The translations under genes and the position numbers were made by a program. This document shows positions 25,601 to 38,423 of a DNA stretch of 64,000 nucleotides, one piece after another. The DNA is taken from the NCBI RefSeq assembly GCF_001550095.1, contig NZ_LRUC01000052.1, positions 62,001-126,000 on the forward strand, written 5' to 3'. The stretch is from Celeribacter ethanolicus. Its GTDB lineage: Bacteria > Pseudomonadota > Alphaproteobacteria > Rhodobacterales > Rhodobacteraceae. Numbering within the stretch: position 1 is the stretch's first letter; the number at the start of each line of letters is the position of its first letter. The notes beneath the pieces were generated by a model. It was not told the origin of the DNA. It searched no databases and saw only the letters and a list, made by a program, of their open reading frames with translations.

Positions 25601-25732
25601 GGCGGTCGTCGGGCCGTGGGCGCCGCCGTTCTCGGCGGGACGATCACCGGCACCGTGCTGGGCATTCTCTTCGTGCCGCTGTTCTTCGTCATCGTGCGCA
25701 AGGTCTTCGGCAGCAAGAAGAAAGCCGCCTGA
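22625..25732 (+). CDS. RND multidrug efflux pump, inner-membrane (AcrB/MexB-like)
   Basis: This is a full-length HAE1-type RND transporter of 1035 residues. It begins 'ARFFIDRPVFAWVIS' as is typical, has two large periplasmic loops and twelve membrane helices. The proton-relay residues are visible: two adjacent aspartates in 'GLLVDDAIVVVENVER' near residue 405 and the lysine in 'GLTGKNAILIVEFA' near 935. It would export hydrophobic drugs or toxic organics using the proton gradient, together with the adaptor upstream. It is followed by a strong terminator. The divergent TetR gene is the likely regulator. Confidence 0.96.
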   Translation: MARFFIDRPVFAWVISILIMGVGLLSVFTLPVAQYPQIAPPSVSIRTTYPGASAETVANTVTQIIEQQMTGLDGMRYMSSSSTSAGSATITLTFATGTDPDIAQVQVQNKLSQATALLPDAVQRQGVTVQKSSAGFLMVLGVISEDGSMDQADLADYLNTNMVDAFSRIEGVGGTQVFGAKYAMRIWLDPSKLAAFDMTPSDVVGAVSGYNAQISAGSFGSLPSPEGQAFTATISAQSLLQTPDDFRNIILRSESDGGLVLLDDVARVEVGAENYSTISQYNSQPASGMAIQLAPGANALDTSKRVRAMIDEYAQYFPEGMTYVIPYDTTPFIEISIHEVQKTLMEAIVLVFFVMLLFLQNIRATLIPTLAVPVVILGTFAILAVFGFTINVLTMLAMVLAIGLLVDDAIVVVENVERIMEEEGLSPREATRKSMDQITGALVGIALVLSAVFIPMAFFGGSTGVIYRQFSITIVSAMLLSVVVALTLTPALCATILRGKDAHHAKRGPFGWFNTAFDKLSGGYGSTVGYMIRRPLRMLVIYGGMGAGIAWLFMQTPTGFLPDEDQGIMMALVQGPSGSTAENTLAANAQIKDYFLTAESENVEAVFSIAGFSFSGQGQNNGLAFIRMKDWEERTEPGQSVQAIAGRAFPAFMGIQEAMAFPIVPPAVIELGNVSGFDFYLQAQGGQTHEQLLEARNMLLGMAGQSPLIASVRPSGLEDATQFKLDIDWRAAGAMGIDPGDVGDTLSIAMAGSYVNDFNDNGRTKRVYVQGDADSRATPEDLQKWRVRNSSGELVPFSNFTTERWVNGPQGLNRYNGTPSMQIQGSPAPGVSTGEAMAEIENLVSQIPGGYSVAWTGLSLEEKDSGSQAPMLYMLSLAAIFFCLAALYESWAIPFSVMLAMPVGILGTLFTAWHFGFDNGVFFQVGLLTVIGLTGKNAILIVEFAREQVDAGKDLFEAVLTAAKQRFRPIVMTSMAFSLGVVPLVLSSGAGAGGRRAVGAAVLGGTITGTVLGILFVPLFFVIVRKVFGSKKKAA

Positions 25733-25755
25733 CGGAAGCGCGACAGACACAACCG

Positions 25756-25786
25756 AAAGGCCGGGCACTCTGCCCGGCCTTTTTTC
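25756..25786 (+). terminator. Rho-independent terminator of the RND operon
   Basis: AGGCCGGGCA (25758-25767) pairs with TGCCCGGCCT (25771-25780) around a CTC loop and is followed by TTTTTCTT. It ends the efflux transcript and separates it from the convergent mntR gene, for which the A-rich left flank gives a weaker reverse terminator. Confidence 0.9.
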
Positions 25787-25813
25787 TTGCCACCCGCTTG
25801 CGTCTTCTGGGGC

Positions 25814-26230
25814 TCACCTGCTTTTGAGAAAGGCTTCGAAGGCAGCCAGCGTCTCGTCGCAGACATGGTGCTCGATCCCCTCGGCATCGAGCTCGGCAAC
25901 CTCTTCGGGCACGCCCACCGCGACCAGAAGCTCGACCACCGTGCGATGACGCGCCCGCACCCGGTCGGCGAGATCGGCGCCCTCTTCGGTCAGGAACACG
26001 CCGCGATAGGGCCGTGCGGTGGCCAGGCCTTCGCGTTTGAGCCGTGAGATCGCCTTGGTCGCCGTGGGTTGCGCGACCCCCATGCGCTCGGCGATGTCGG
26101 CAACCCGCGCTTCGCCCAGCTCGGAGATCAGATCGCCGATCATTTCCACATAATCTTCCAGAAGCGCCACCGATTGCGCCTCGCGCGCACGGGCGAAGCG
26201 TTCGGGAACCTGTCCGTCGATCTCGGTCAT
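25814..26230 (-). CDS. mntR: Manganese-responsive regulator, DtxR/MntR family
   Basis: This 138-residue protein is a DtxR-family metalloregulator. A winged helix occupies roughly residues 20-85 ('ADIAERMGVAQPTATKAI' contains the recognition helix), and the dimerisation/metal domain follows with 'EGIEHHVCDET' carrying ligand His, Glu and Cys-type residues. It is divergent from a MntH-type manganese importer, and a palindrome close to the MntR box of enteric bacteria lies between them, so the assignment as MntR is strong. With Mn(II) it should repress mntH. The ATG at 26230 is chosen; upstream in-frame sequence to 26479 crosses the operator. Confidence 0.92.
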   Translation of the reverse strand: MTEIDGQVPERFARAREAQSVALLEDYVEMIGDLISELGEARVADIAERMGVAQPTATKAISRLKREGLATARPYRGVFLTEEGADLADRVRARHRTVVELLVAVGVPEEVAELDAEGIEHHVCDETLAAFEAFLKSR

Positions 26231-26327
26231 GGGCGCCTCCTCTTTGCCGAAGATATAGCCAGACCCGGTCCGAAGCACCAGTCCGCACACATAAATATAC
26301 CTGCACATAAAATTGTGTTTTGCAAGA

Positions 26328-26347
26328 AATATAGCAATGGCTATAAG
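26328..26347. promoter_or_regulatory. MntR operator (TATAGC-N4-GCTATA)
   Basis: TATAGC (26330-26335), AATG, GCTATA (26340-26345) is a perfect 6-bp inverted repeat. It matches the core of the E. coli mntH operator as I remember it, ATAGCAAAGGCTAT. It lies in the mntR/mntH divergent region about 70 bases before the mntH start, where bound Mn-MntR would block transcription. Confidence 0.85.
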
Positions 26348-26416
26348 TCGAGAAAAGAACATCCCCGAGTCGCAATGCGCGACCGGACCAGGACCGCCAG
26401 AACAGGACCCGACATC

Positions 26417-27706
26417 ATGCACGATCTTTCCGGAAACACCCGCACAGGCATTGCCGCCGTCCTTCGGGGCGAGCGTCACGGGTTGCGCGCACGGCTGTTG
26501 TTCGCAGGCCCCGCGATCATCGCCTCTGTGGCCTATATGGACCCGGGCAATTACGCCACGAACATTCAGGCCGGGGCGGGTTATGGCTATACGCTTCTAT
26601 GGGTCGTGCTGCTCGCCAACCTGATCGCCATGCTGTTCCAGGCACTCTCCGCCCGGCTCGGCATCGTCACCGGCAAGAACCTCGCCGAACTGTCGCGCGA
26701 CAATTTTTCCAAACCCGTGGTTCTGATCATGTGGGTGGTCAGCGAGATTGCCGCCATGGCCACGGACCTCGCGGAGTTCCTGGGCGGGGCCATCGGCCTG
26801 TCGCTTCTGTTCAATCTGCCGCTCATTGTCGGCATGGCGATCACCGCCATCGTGACCTATGGCATCCTCTTGTTCGAGGGCCGCGGGTTTCGCCCGATGG
26901 AGCTGATCATCGGCGCGATGGTGGGGGTGATCGGCCTGTGTTACCTCGCCGAAATTCTGATCGCCCCGATTGACTGGCAGGCCACCGGGCTTGGCCTCGT
27001 CAGCCCCGCCCTGCCCGATCATGCCGCCCTGACCATTGCCGTCGGCATCATCGGCGCGACGGTCATGCCGCATGCGATCTACCTGCACTCGGGCCTCACC
27101 CAGTCCCGCGCAGCGCCGCGCGACGACAGCGACCGGCGCAAGTTGGTGCGCTTTTCCAACACCGAGGTGGTTCTGGCGCTGGCGGTGGCGGGGATGGTCA
27201 ACATGGCGATGGTGATGATGGCGGCGAGCGCCTTTCACCAGGGCCATTCCGAAGTCTCCGAGATCGAGACCGCCTATCACACGCTCACGCCCTTGCTGGG
27301 CGGCGCGGCGGCGGCGATCTTTCTGACCTCTCTCATCGCCTCGGGGGTGTCGTCCTCCGTCGTCGGCACCATGGCCGGGCAGATGATCATGCAGGGCTTT
27401 CTGCACATCCGTATCCCGATCTGGCTGCGCCGCCTGATCACCATGGTTCCGGCCTTTGTTGTCGTCGCCCTGGGCGTGAACGCGACACAGGCGCTCGTCG
27501 TGTCACAGGTGATCCTCTCCATCGCCCTGCCGGTGCCGATGATCGCGCTGATCGTGTTCGTCGCCCGCCGCGACATCATGGGGGTGTTCACCGTCTCACC
27601 ACTGATCCGCATGCTGGCGATCCTCGGCGCCATCGCCGTCCTGAGCCTCAATTTCATCCTTCTGGCCGGGGCTTTCGGTGTGCCCATCCCGTTTCTCGAG
27701 GGGTGA
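26417..27706 (+). CDS. mntH: Divalent metal (Mn2+/Fe2+) : H+ symporter, NRAMP family
   Basis: This is an NRAMP-family importer, 429 residues with about eleven membrane helices. The metal-site motifs are both present: 'MDPGNYATN' in the first helix region and 'MPHAIYLHSGLTQ' in the sixth. It imports manganese (and to a lesser degree iron) with protons across the inner membrane. The ATG at 26417 gives a normal N-terminus; the frame extends upstream but without good starts and across the operator. Gene order with mntR and the palindromic operator indicates Mn-dependent repression. A bidirectional terminator follows. Confidence 0.95.
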   Translation: MHDLSGNTRTGIAAVLRGERHGLRARLLFAGPAIIASVAYMDPGNYATNIQAGAGYGYTLLWVVLLANLIAMLFQALSARLGIVTGKNLAELSRDNFSKPVVLIMWVVSEIAAMATDLAEFLGGAIGLSLLFNLPLIVGMAITAIVTYGILLFEGRGFRPMELIIGAMVGVIGLCYLAEILIAPIDWQATGLGLVSPALPDHAALTIAVGIIGATVMPHAIYLHSGLTQSRAAPRDDSDRRKLVRFSNTEVVLALAVAGMVNMAMVMMAASAFHQGHSEVSEIETAYHTLTPLLGGAAAAIFLTSLIASGVSSSVVGTMAGQMIMQGFLHIRIPIWLRRLITMVPAFVVVALGVNATQALVVSQVILSIALPVPMIALIVFVARRDIMGVFTVSPLIRMLAILGAIAVLSLNFILLAGAFGVPIPFLEG

Positions 27707-27711
27707 AACGC

Positions 27712-27741
27712 AAAAAGGCCGGGGCAATCCCCGGCCTTTCT
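27712..27741. terminator. Bidirectional terminator between mntH and the glycogen operon
   Basis: AAAGGCCGGGG (27714-27724) pairs with CCCCGGCCTTT (27729-27739) around CAAT. A-rich sequence on the left and T-rich on the right allow it to serve both mntH (+) and pgm (-), which converge here. Confidence 0.9.
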
Positions 27742-27759
27742 CATCTCGGTCAAACCGTC

Positions 27760-31275
<3,516 letters not shown>

Positions 31276-31283
<8 letters not shown>

Positions 31284-33366
31284 TATAGGCCTCCAGCTCA
31301 AGCATCAGCGTCGTCTCGCATCCCGCGAACACAGTGGGCAAGGTCATCACCTTGCCGTCGATTTCCGGCCGTCCGGTGTCGATCCAGAGCCGCCAGCGCC
31401 GCCCGTCCGGGGCTTCCGGCAGCTTGACCTCGACATCGGGACCACGGTTGAACACCAGGAACAGCGCCTCCTCGCGCTGCGCATAGATCGGCGTGCCCGA
31501 GGCGATGCGCATTTCGGCGCAGAGCGTCTTGAGTTCGGGCGCGCCCCAGTCCTCGTCGCGCATCGGACGCCCGTCGGCACGCCACCAGAACAGGTCTTCG
31601 AGACCGTCGACGATGCGTTCGCGGGCATGCAGGAAGCGTTTCTGCCGCAGGATCGGGTGTTCCCGCCGGAACGCGATCAGACGGCGCACGAAATCGAGAA
31701 AATCCGCGTCGTAATCCGACCAGTCGAGCCAGCCGATCTCGTTGTCCTGACAATAGGCATTGTTGTTACCCCATTGCGTGTTGCCCAGCTCGTCGCCCGC
31801 CAGGATCATCGGCGTGCCCTGCGAGAACAACACCGTGGCCAGCAGGTTGCGCCGCCGCTGCGCCCGTGCCGCGAGGATTTTCGGATCGTCCGTCGGCCCT
31901 TCGACGCCCATGTTGTCGGAGGCGTTGTCGTTGTGGCCATCGCGATTGCCCTCGCCATTGGCCTCATTGTGCTTCTGGGTGTAGCTGACCACGTCCATGA
32001 GCGTGAAACCGTCATGGGCGGTGACGAAATTGACCGAGGTGGTGGCGGGACGGCCCGAATGGTCGAATTGCAAGGCAGAGCCGGTGATGCGGTCGGCGAG
32101 CACGGCCACGTGGCCCGCATCGCCGCGCCAGAAGCGCCGGACACCATCGCGGAACTTGTCGTTCCACTCCAGGAAGGGCGGCGGAAAGCCCCCCACCCGG
32201 TAGCCGCCGGGACCGATGTCCCAAGGCTCTGCAATGAGCTTCACACGGGTCAGAACCGGGTCCTGCCGGATCGCATCGAAGAAGGACGCGCCGCGATCAA
32301 AGCCGGTGGGCGTGCGGCCAAGCGTGGTGCAGAGATCGAAGCGGAAGCCGTCGACATGCATCTCCTCGACCCAGTACCGCAGGCTGTCGAGCACCATGCG
32401 CAGCACCATCGGGTGGTCGATATTGAGCGTGTTGCCGGTGCCGGTGTCATTGATGTAATAGCGCGGATCGTCGGCCAGACGGTAATAGCTGCGATTGTCG
32501 AGGCCACGGAACGACAGCGTCGGGCCAAGTTCGTTGCCCTCGCAGGAGTGGTTGTAGACCACATCCATGATGACCTCGATCCCCGCCGAATGCAGACGTG
32601 CGACCATATGCTGGAACTCGGCGATCTGGTCGTGGGCAAGGTAACGCGGATCGGGGGCGAAAAACCCGAGGGTCTGATAGCCCCAGTAATTCACCAGCCC
32701 CTTCTCGATGAGGAAGCGGTCGTTGAGAAAGGCCTGCACCGGCAAAAGCTCGATCGCGGTAATGCCGAGCTTGACGAGGTGATCGAGCACCGCATCGGAG
32801 GCGAGGCCGAGGAATTTTCCCTTGTGCTGCACATCGGGGTGGAGCTGGGTCATGCCTTTGACATGGGCCTCGTAGATCACCGACTGCGAGGTCGGGCGTC
32901 GCGGCGCCTTGTCCCGCCCCCAGGCAAAAAGCACATCCTCGACCACGCAGCGCGGCATGTAGCGTGCACTGTCGCGGCGGTCGAAGGACAGGTCGACATC
33001 GGCATGCCCGACCCGATAGCCCATCAGCGCGTCGTGCCATTCAGGATGGCGCGTCAGACGCTTGGCGTAGGGGTCGAGAAGCAGTTTGTTGTAGTTGAAC
33101 CGGTGGCCTTCGTGGGGCGCATAGGGACCATCGGCGCGCAGCCCGTACATCTGGCCGGGGCGCAGGCCCGGGACATAGCCGTGCCAGACATCGCCGTCGC
33201 GCTCCGGCAGGTCGATGCGGTGGGTTTCGGTCCGCCCGTCGGGCGAAAAGAGACAGAGCGTGATCCGGCGGGCATGTTCGGAGAACACGGCAAAATTGAC
33301 GCCTTCGCCATCGAAGGTGGCCCCGAGGGGCGCGGCATGACCGCCAAGGATCGTCATCGAGCTCAT
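31276..33366 (-). CDS. glgX: Glycogen debranching enzyme (isoamylase type)
   Basis: This is a GH13 isoamylase-type debranching enzyme of 696 residues. An N-terminal CBM48 domain (about residues 10-110, 'GGVNFAVFSEHA'-like) precedes the barrel. Catalytic landmarks are the nucleophile in 'GFRFDLCTTLGR', the acid in 'LIAEPWDIG', and the third acid in 'FVTAHDGFTLMD'. It removes the short branches left after phosphorylase action. It begins two bases after the glgA stop, and its own stop overlaps the malQ start. A second ATG three codons in is an alternative start. Confidence 0.95.
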
Positions 33367-33368
33367 GG

Positions 33369-34823
33369 TTACGCGTCCGTCTCATCCGCTTCGGGGTCTG
33401 TCCCCTCACCGACCATCTCCCGGAAGAGATCGGCATAGGCTTCGGCGGAGGTGTCCCACCCCACCGGCTGCGCCATGGCGTTTTTCATCATCTGATGCCA
33501 GACCTTCGGCTTGGCATAGAGATCGCACATGCGGTGGATCGCCACTTCGAGCGCCTCGGTTGTGATCGGCGTGAATTGCAGCCCGGTCGCCACACCGGCA
33601 GAGAGCGCCGCAGGGTTGGCCTGAATGACCGTGTCGGCAAGACCGCCGGTCAGCGACACCAGCGGCAGCGTGCCAAAGCGCAACCCGTAAAGCTGGGTCA
33701 AACCGCAGGGTTCGAAACGCGAGGGCACGAGGATGGCGTCGCCACCCTCGATCAGACGGCGGGCGAAGGCCTCGTCATAGCCGATCCGCACGGACACACC
33801 GGCGTATTTCAGCGCGGCATCGCGGAAGGCGCTTTCGAAATAGCCCTCGCCGGAGCCCAGAAGCGCCAGTTGCCCGCCCCGCTCGATCAGCGTCGGCAGC
33901 GCGTCGAGCAGGAGATCGAAGCCCTTCTGCCCGGTCAGCCGCGAGATCACCACACACAAAGGCCCGTCGCTTTCGGGCAGGCCAAGCTCTTCGCGCAGCG
34001 CGGCTTTGAACTTTTCCTTGCCCTTGGGCGATTTGTACGACGGTTTCCAGAGATCGAGGTCGATGCCGTTGAGGATCCCGGTGAAATCGGCCCCTCGGGC
34101 GGCAAGCACGCCCTCCATCCCCATGCCGAAAGACCCGTCCATCAGCTCGCGCGCATAGGTCGGGGAAACGGTCGAAACCTTGGTCGCGGCCATGATGCCC
34201 GCCTTGAGCGTCGAGACCTGCCCCCAGTATTCGAACCCGCTTGCGGTAAAGCCCTGCGGCGGCAGGCCGAGGGTGTAGACCATGTCGGCACCATAGCAGC
34301 CCTGAAAGGCGATGTTATGAATGGTCATCAGGGTCTTGACCCGTTCGGCCGCGCCCAGCTCACGCAGGTAGACCGGGGTCAGCCCCGCCTGCCAGTCATG
34401 GAGATGCAAGGCATCGGGGAACCACTGTTCGATGCCATGCGCCGCGATCATCGCGGCGGCCAGCGACAGGGCGGCGAAGCGCTGGGGGTTGTCCCACCAG
34501 TCATGGCCGTCGGGGCCGTTATAGGGCTTGCCGTCGCGATCGTAGAGATGCGGCGCATCGAGGATATAAAGCGGCGTGGCGTGTTTGCCCTCGCCCAGCG
34601 TGCCGCGGCGGATGCGAGCGAAGCCCCCGAACAGGTCCCAGACCTCGAACACGGTCTCGGCCTCGGGCTGGGCGGCGAGCACCTGGCGATAGCCGGGCAG
34701 AAGCGTGCGCATCTCGACCCCGTGGGAGGCCAGTGCAGACGGCAGGGAGCCCGCCACATCGGCGAGCCCCCCGGTCTTGATCAATGGCACACATTCAGAC
34801 GTGACCGACAGAACCTTGATCAT
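33369..34823 (-). CDS. glgA: Glycogen synthase (ADP-glucose)
   Basis: This GT5 glycogen synthase of 484 residues adds glucose from ADP-glucose to glycogen chain ends. The N-terminus carries 'KTGGLADVAGSLP' near residue 17, which binds ADP-glucose, and the C-terminal domain has 'RFEPCGLTQLYGLRFGTLP' near 370 and 'GGLADTV'. Length and motifs are standard. It starts 10 bp after glgC and nearly touches glgX, so these are translated from one message. The C-terminus is acidic (EADETDA). Confidence 0.96.
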   Translation of the reverse strand: MIKVLSVTSECVPLIKTGGLADVAGSLPSALASHGVEMRTLLPGYRQVLAAQPEAETVFEVWDLFGGFARIRRGTLGEGKHATPLYILDAPHLYDRDGKPYNGPDGHDWWDNPQRFAALSLAAAMIAAHGIEQWFPDALHLHDWQAGLTPVYLRELGAAERVKTLMTIHNIAFQGCYGADMVYTLGLPPQGFTASGFEYWGQVSTLKAGIMAATKVSTVSPTYARELMDGSFGMGMEGVLAARGADFTGILNGIDLDLWKPSYKSPKGKEKFKAALREELGLPESDGPLCVVISRLTGQKGFDLLLDALPTLIERGGQLALLGSGEGYFESAFRDAALKYAGVSVRIGYDEAFARRLIEGGDAILVPSRFEPCGLTQLYGLRFGTLPLVSLTGGLADTVIQANPAALSAGVATGLQFTPITTEALEVAIHRMCDLYAKPKVWHQMMKNAMAQPVGWDTSAEAYADLFREMVGEGTDPEADETDA

Positions 34824-34833
34824 CGGATGTTCC

Positions 34834-36096
34834 TCACAAACCTTGCGCTCTGCGGTCGAGCATCTCCTGGGTGATCAGCGTCACGCCGCCGGGCGAGACG
34901 CGGAACCACTTGGCATCGACTTCCGGGTCCTCGCCGACGACAAGCCCCTCGGGCACCTGCACGCCGCGGTCGATCACCACGTTCTTGAGCTGGCAATGAC
35001 GGGCGATATTGGCATAAGGCAGCACCACCGCGCGTTCGAGCGAGGAATAGGAATTGGTGCGCACATGGGTGAACAGCAGGCTCTCGCGGATCTCCGTGCC
35101 GGAGATGATGCAGCCGCCGGAGACCATGGAACTCACGGCGGAGCCGCGACGGTCGGGGCGGTCGTGGATGAACTTCGCGGGCGGCGTCAGTTCGGAATAG
35201 GTCCAGATCGGCCATTCGCGATCCCAGAGATCGAGCTCCGGGGTGAAATCGGTGAGGTCGATATTGGCCTTCCAGTAGGCGTCGATGGTCCCTACGTCGC
35301 GCCAATAGGCTTCGGCGCCTTCCGGACGCACGCAACTGTCGGTGAAGCGGTGCGCCTGGGCCTTGCCCTTTTTCACCAGCTCGGGGATCAGATCGTTGCC
35401 GAAATCGTGCGACGAGTTCGGGTCTTCCATGTCCTCCAGAAGGCGTTCGCGCAGGAATTTCCAGTTGAACACATAGATGCCCATCGAGGCCAGAGACTTG
35501 CTCGGCTCGCCGGGAATGGCGGGCGGATCGACGGGTTTCTCGAGGAAAGAGGTGATCCGGTCGGTCGCATCGACGCCCATGACCCCAAAGGCCGAGGCTT
35601 CCTTGCGGTCCACGGTCAGACAGCCGATGGTCACGTCGGCATTGGTGTCGACGTGCTGACGGATCATCACCTCGTAATCCATCTTGTAGATGTGATCGCC
35701 GGCAAGGATCAGGATGTAATCGACATTGTAGCTGTCGATGATGTCGATGTTTTGCGCCACGGCATCGGCGGTGCCGCGATACCAGGTGCTTTCCTCGTAG
35801 CGTTGCGAGGCGGGCAGGATGTCGAGGAATTCGTTGCGCTCGGCCCTAAAGAAGGTCCAGCCGCGCTGGATGTGGCGAATGAGCGAATGCGCCTTGTACT
35901 GGGTCGCGATCGCCATCTTGCGGATGCCGGAATTGAGCGCATTCGAGAGGGCGAAATCGACGATCCGGTTCTTGCCGCCGAAATAGACGGCAGGCTTCAC
36001 CCGATCATTGGTCAATTCCTTGAGCCGCGATCCGCGGCCGCCAGCCAACACGAACGCCATGGTGCGCGGTGCCAGCCTGTTTCTCGAATTTGGCAT
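34834..36096 (-). CDS. glgC: Glucose-1-phosphate adenylyltransferase (ADP-glucose pyrophosphorylase)
   Basis: This 420-residue enzyme makes ADP-glucose from glucose-1-phosphate and ATP and is usually the regulated step of glycogen synthesis. Visible motifs are the nucleotide loop '[13 protein letters not shown]' near residue 17, '[19 protein letters not shown]', 'GTADAVAQN' near 115, and '[10 protein letters not shown]' near 140. The C-terminal left-handed beta-helix region follows from about 290. The ATG at 36096 is chosen because the 21 residues encoded upstream are not family-like. Allosteric behaviour cannot be read from sequence. Confidence 0.96.
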   Translation of the reverse strand: MPNSRNRLAPRTMAFVLAGGRGSRLKELTNDRVKPAVYFGGKNRIVDFALSNALNSGIRKMAIATQYKAHSLIRHIQRGWTFFRAERNEFLDILPASQRYEESTWYRGTADAVAQNIDIIDSYNVDYILILAGDHIYKMDYEVMIRQHVDTNADVTIGCLTVDRKEASAFGVMGVDATDRITSFLEKPVDPPAIPGEPSKSLASMGIYVFNWKFLRERLLEDMEDPNSSHDFGNDLIPELVKKGKAQAHRFTDSCVRPEGAEAYWRDVGTIDAYWKANIDLTDFTPELDLWDREWPIWTYSELTPPAKFIHDRPDRRGSAVSSMVSGGCIISGTEIRESLLFTHVRTNSYSSLERAVVLPYANIARHCQLKNVVIDRGVQVPEGLVVGEDPEVDAKWFRVSPGGVTLITQEMLDRRAQGL

Positions 36097-36155
36097 GTCT
36101 GTCCTCTCTGGTGCGTTTTCGGGCAGTCCTGCCCGCGGGCGGACCGCCTCGGCGT

Positions 36156-38360
36156 TCACGCGTCGTCTTTAACAAAAATCATGGTCGAAAGCGGAGGCAG
36201 GGTGATCACGGCGGCTGCGGGCTGCCCCTGCCAGGCGTCCGCCCTGGCGAGAGCGGAGCCCATGTTGCCGCGACCACCGCCGCCATAACATTCCGCGTCA
36301 CTGTTCAACGCTTCGATCCACCTGCCTTCCGACGGGAAGCCAAGCTTGTACTCCATACGCTCCACCGGCGTGAAGTTGCAGACCACGACCACTTCGGGAT
36401 CGCCCGGCTGGCCGCGGCGCACCCAGGCATAGACGGAGGCCTCGGCATCGTTGGCCTCGATCCACTGGAAGCCGCCGTCCTCGCAATCCTTGGCGTAGAG
36501 CGCGGGGGTGTCGCGGTAGAGCGTGTTGAGATCGCGCACCAGGTGCTGAACGCCTTCGTGCATATTGTACACGAGACAGGCCCAGTCGATTTCCTTCTCG
36601 TGGTTCCATTCCTGCCACTGGGCGAATTCCTGCCCCATGAACAGAAGTTTCTTGCCGGGATGCCCCCACATGAAGCCGTAATAGGCGCGCAGGTTGGCGA
36701 ATTTCTCCCATTCGTTGCCGGGCATCTTCGACAGCATGGACTGTTTGCCGTGCACCACCTCGTCATGGCTGATCGGCAGGATGAAATTCTCCGAGAAGGC
36801 ATAATGGATGCCAAAGGTCATCTGGTGGTGGTGGTATTTGCGATGGATCGGCTCGCGGGACATGTAGTCCAGCGTGTCGTTCATCCAGCCCATGTTCCAC
36901 TTGAAGCCAAAGCCCAGACCGCCGCTGTCGACCGGGGCGGAGACACCCGCATAGGCGGTGCTTTCCTCCGCCACGGTCATCACGCCGGGCACTTCGCCAT
37001 AGGCGAGCGTGTTCATGGTCTGCAACATGGAGATCGCTTCGAAATTCTCCCGCCCGCCCTGGGAATTGGGGATCCACTGCCCCTCGGCGCGCGAATAGTC
37101 GCGGTAGATCATCGAGGCCACGGCATCGACACGCAGCCCGTCGACATGGTATTCCTCGAGCCAGTAGAGCGCGTTGGAGGTCAGGAAGTTGGCGACCTCG
37201 GTGCGACCGTAATTGTAGATCAGCGTGTTCCAGTCCTGATGGAACCCTTCGCGCGGATCGGCGTGCTCATAGAGTGCCGTGCCGTCGAAATGCGCGAGCC
37301 CATGGCTGTCGGTCGGAAAATGCCCCGGCACCCAGTCGAGCAACACGCCCAGCCCCGCCTTGTGCGCGGCGTTCACCAGATCGCGGAATTCGTGCGGCGG
37401 ACCGAAGCGGATGGTCGGCGCGAACATGCCGACCGGCTGATAGCCCCAGGAGCCGTCGAACGGATATTCGGAAATCGGCATCAACTCGATATGGGTGAAG
37501 CCCATATGCTTGACGTAATCCACCAGCTCGACGGCGGCTTCCTTGTAGGAAATCGGGCGGGAACCACCGTCGGCAGCCTCCTTGTGCCGCCAGGAGCCTA
37601 GCTGGACTTCGTAGATCGAGATCGGCTGATCGCGGCCCTGCAATTTCTGCCGGGTTTCGATCCAGGCCTTGTCGGACCAGCCATAGCCGGAAATGTCGCG
37701 CACCACGGAGGCGGTTTCCGGCGGGTGTTGCGAACCGAAGCCGACCGGGTCGGCCTTGAGCCGGATGTCGCCATAAGCGCCCATCACCTCGAATTTATAG
37801 GGTGTGCCCTCGCCGAGGAGCGGCATGAAAATCTCCCAGACGCCGGTGGCGCCGCGACGGCGCATGACATGGCGCCGCCCGTCCCAGGCGTTGAAGTCCC
37901 CGACCAGAGAGACACGGCGGGCATTGGGCGCCCAGACCGCGAAATGCGTGCCCATGGTGCCCTCGTGCTCCATCACATGAGCGCCGAGCGCCTTCCAGAT
38001 GTGGTGGTGCGTGCCCTCGCCCAAGAGGTATTCGTCGATCTCGCCCAGAACCGGCCCGAAGCGGTAGGCATCGTCGACCTTCCAGACTTCCTTGCCGGAT
38101 TTGCCTTCGAGCAGATAGGGTTTCGTGCCCGTGACCTTGCCGTGGAACAGCCCCTTGAACCCCTCGACCCGCGCGAGCGGATAGCGTTTGCCGCCGGAGA
38201 GCGCTGCCATCGCCTCCGCACCGGGATCGTAGACGGTGACATGGCGCACGCGACCGATCTTGTGCGGGCCGAGAATGGAGAAAGGATCATCATGGCGTCC
38301 CTCGCAGATCTGGGTCAGCACTTTGGGGTCTGCGAAGTCGTTCTCAATCAGCGGGGACAT
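36156..38360 (-). CDS. glgB: 1,4-alpha-glucan branching enzyme
   Basis: This GH13 branching enzyme of 734 residues introduces alpha-1,6 branches. It has two N-terminal immunoglobulin-like/CBM48 modules (about 1-220) and a catalytic barrel with '[13 protein letters not shown]' (nucleophile), 'MTVAEEST' (acid) and '[12 protein letters not shown]'. The full-length, two-module form is typical of proteobacterial GlgB. It is second in the operon, 63 bp after glgP and 59 bp before glgC. Confidence 0.96.
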   Translation of the reverse strand: MSPLIENDFADPKVLTQICEGRHDDPFSILGPHKIGRVRHVTVYDPGAEAMAALSGGKRYPLARVEGFKGLFHGKVTGTKPYLLEGKSGKEVWKVDDAYRFGPVLGEIDEYLLGEGTHHHIWKALGAHVMEHEGTMGTHFAVWAPNARRVSLVGDFNAWDGRRHVMRRRGATGVWEIFMPLLGEGTPYKFEVMGAYGDIRLKADPVGFGSQHPPETASVVRDISGYGWSDKAWIETRQKLQGRDQPISIYEVQLGSWRHKEAADGGSRPISYKEAAVELVDYVKHMGFTHIELMPISEYPFDGSWGYQPVGMFAPTIRFGPPHEFRDLVNAAHKAGLGVLLDWVPGHFPTDSHGLAHFDGTALYEHADPREGFHQDWNTLIYNYGRTEVANFLTSNALYWLEEYHVDGLRVDAVASMIYRDYSRAEGQWIPNSQGGRENFEAISMLQTMNTLAYGEVPGVMTVAEESTAYAGVSAPVDSGGLGFGFKWNMGWMNDTLDYMSREPIHRKYHHHQMTFGIHYAFSENFILPISHDEVVHGKQSMLSKMPGNEWEKFANLRAYYGFMWGHPGKKLLFMGQEFAQWQEWNHEKEIDWACLVYNMHEGVQHLVRDLNTLYRDTPALYAKDCEDGGFQWIEANDAEASVYAWVRRGQPGDPEVVVVCNFTPVERMEYKLGFPSEGRWIEALNSDAECYGGGGRGNMGSALARADAWQGQPAAAVITLPPLSTMIFVKDDA

Positions 38361-38423
38361 ATGCGATTTCCTTTGGTTAGGGGGAGCTTAGGAGATTCTC
38401 AGGCCTGATCAACTCTTTGATTT

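Noticed and set aside
23387-25768. 793-codon minus-strand open frame opposite the RND pump
   Set aside because: It is the antisense shadow of a high-GC gene; the plus-strand product is a clear full-length RND transporter.
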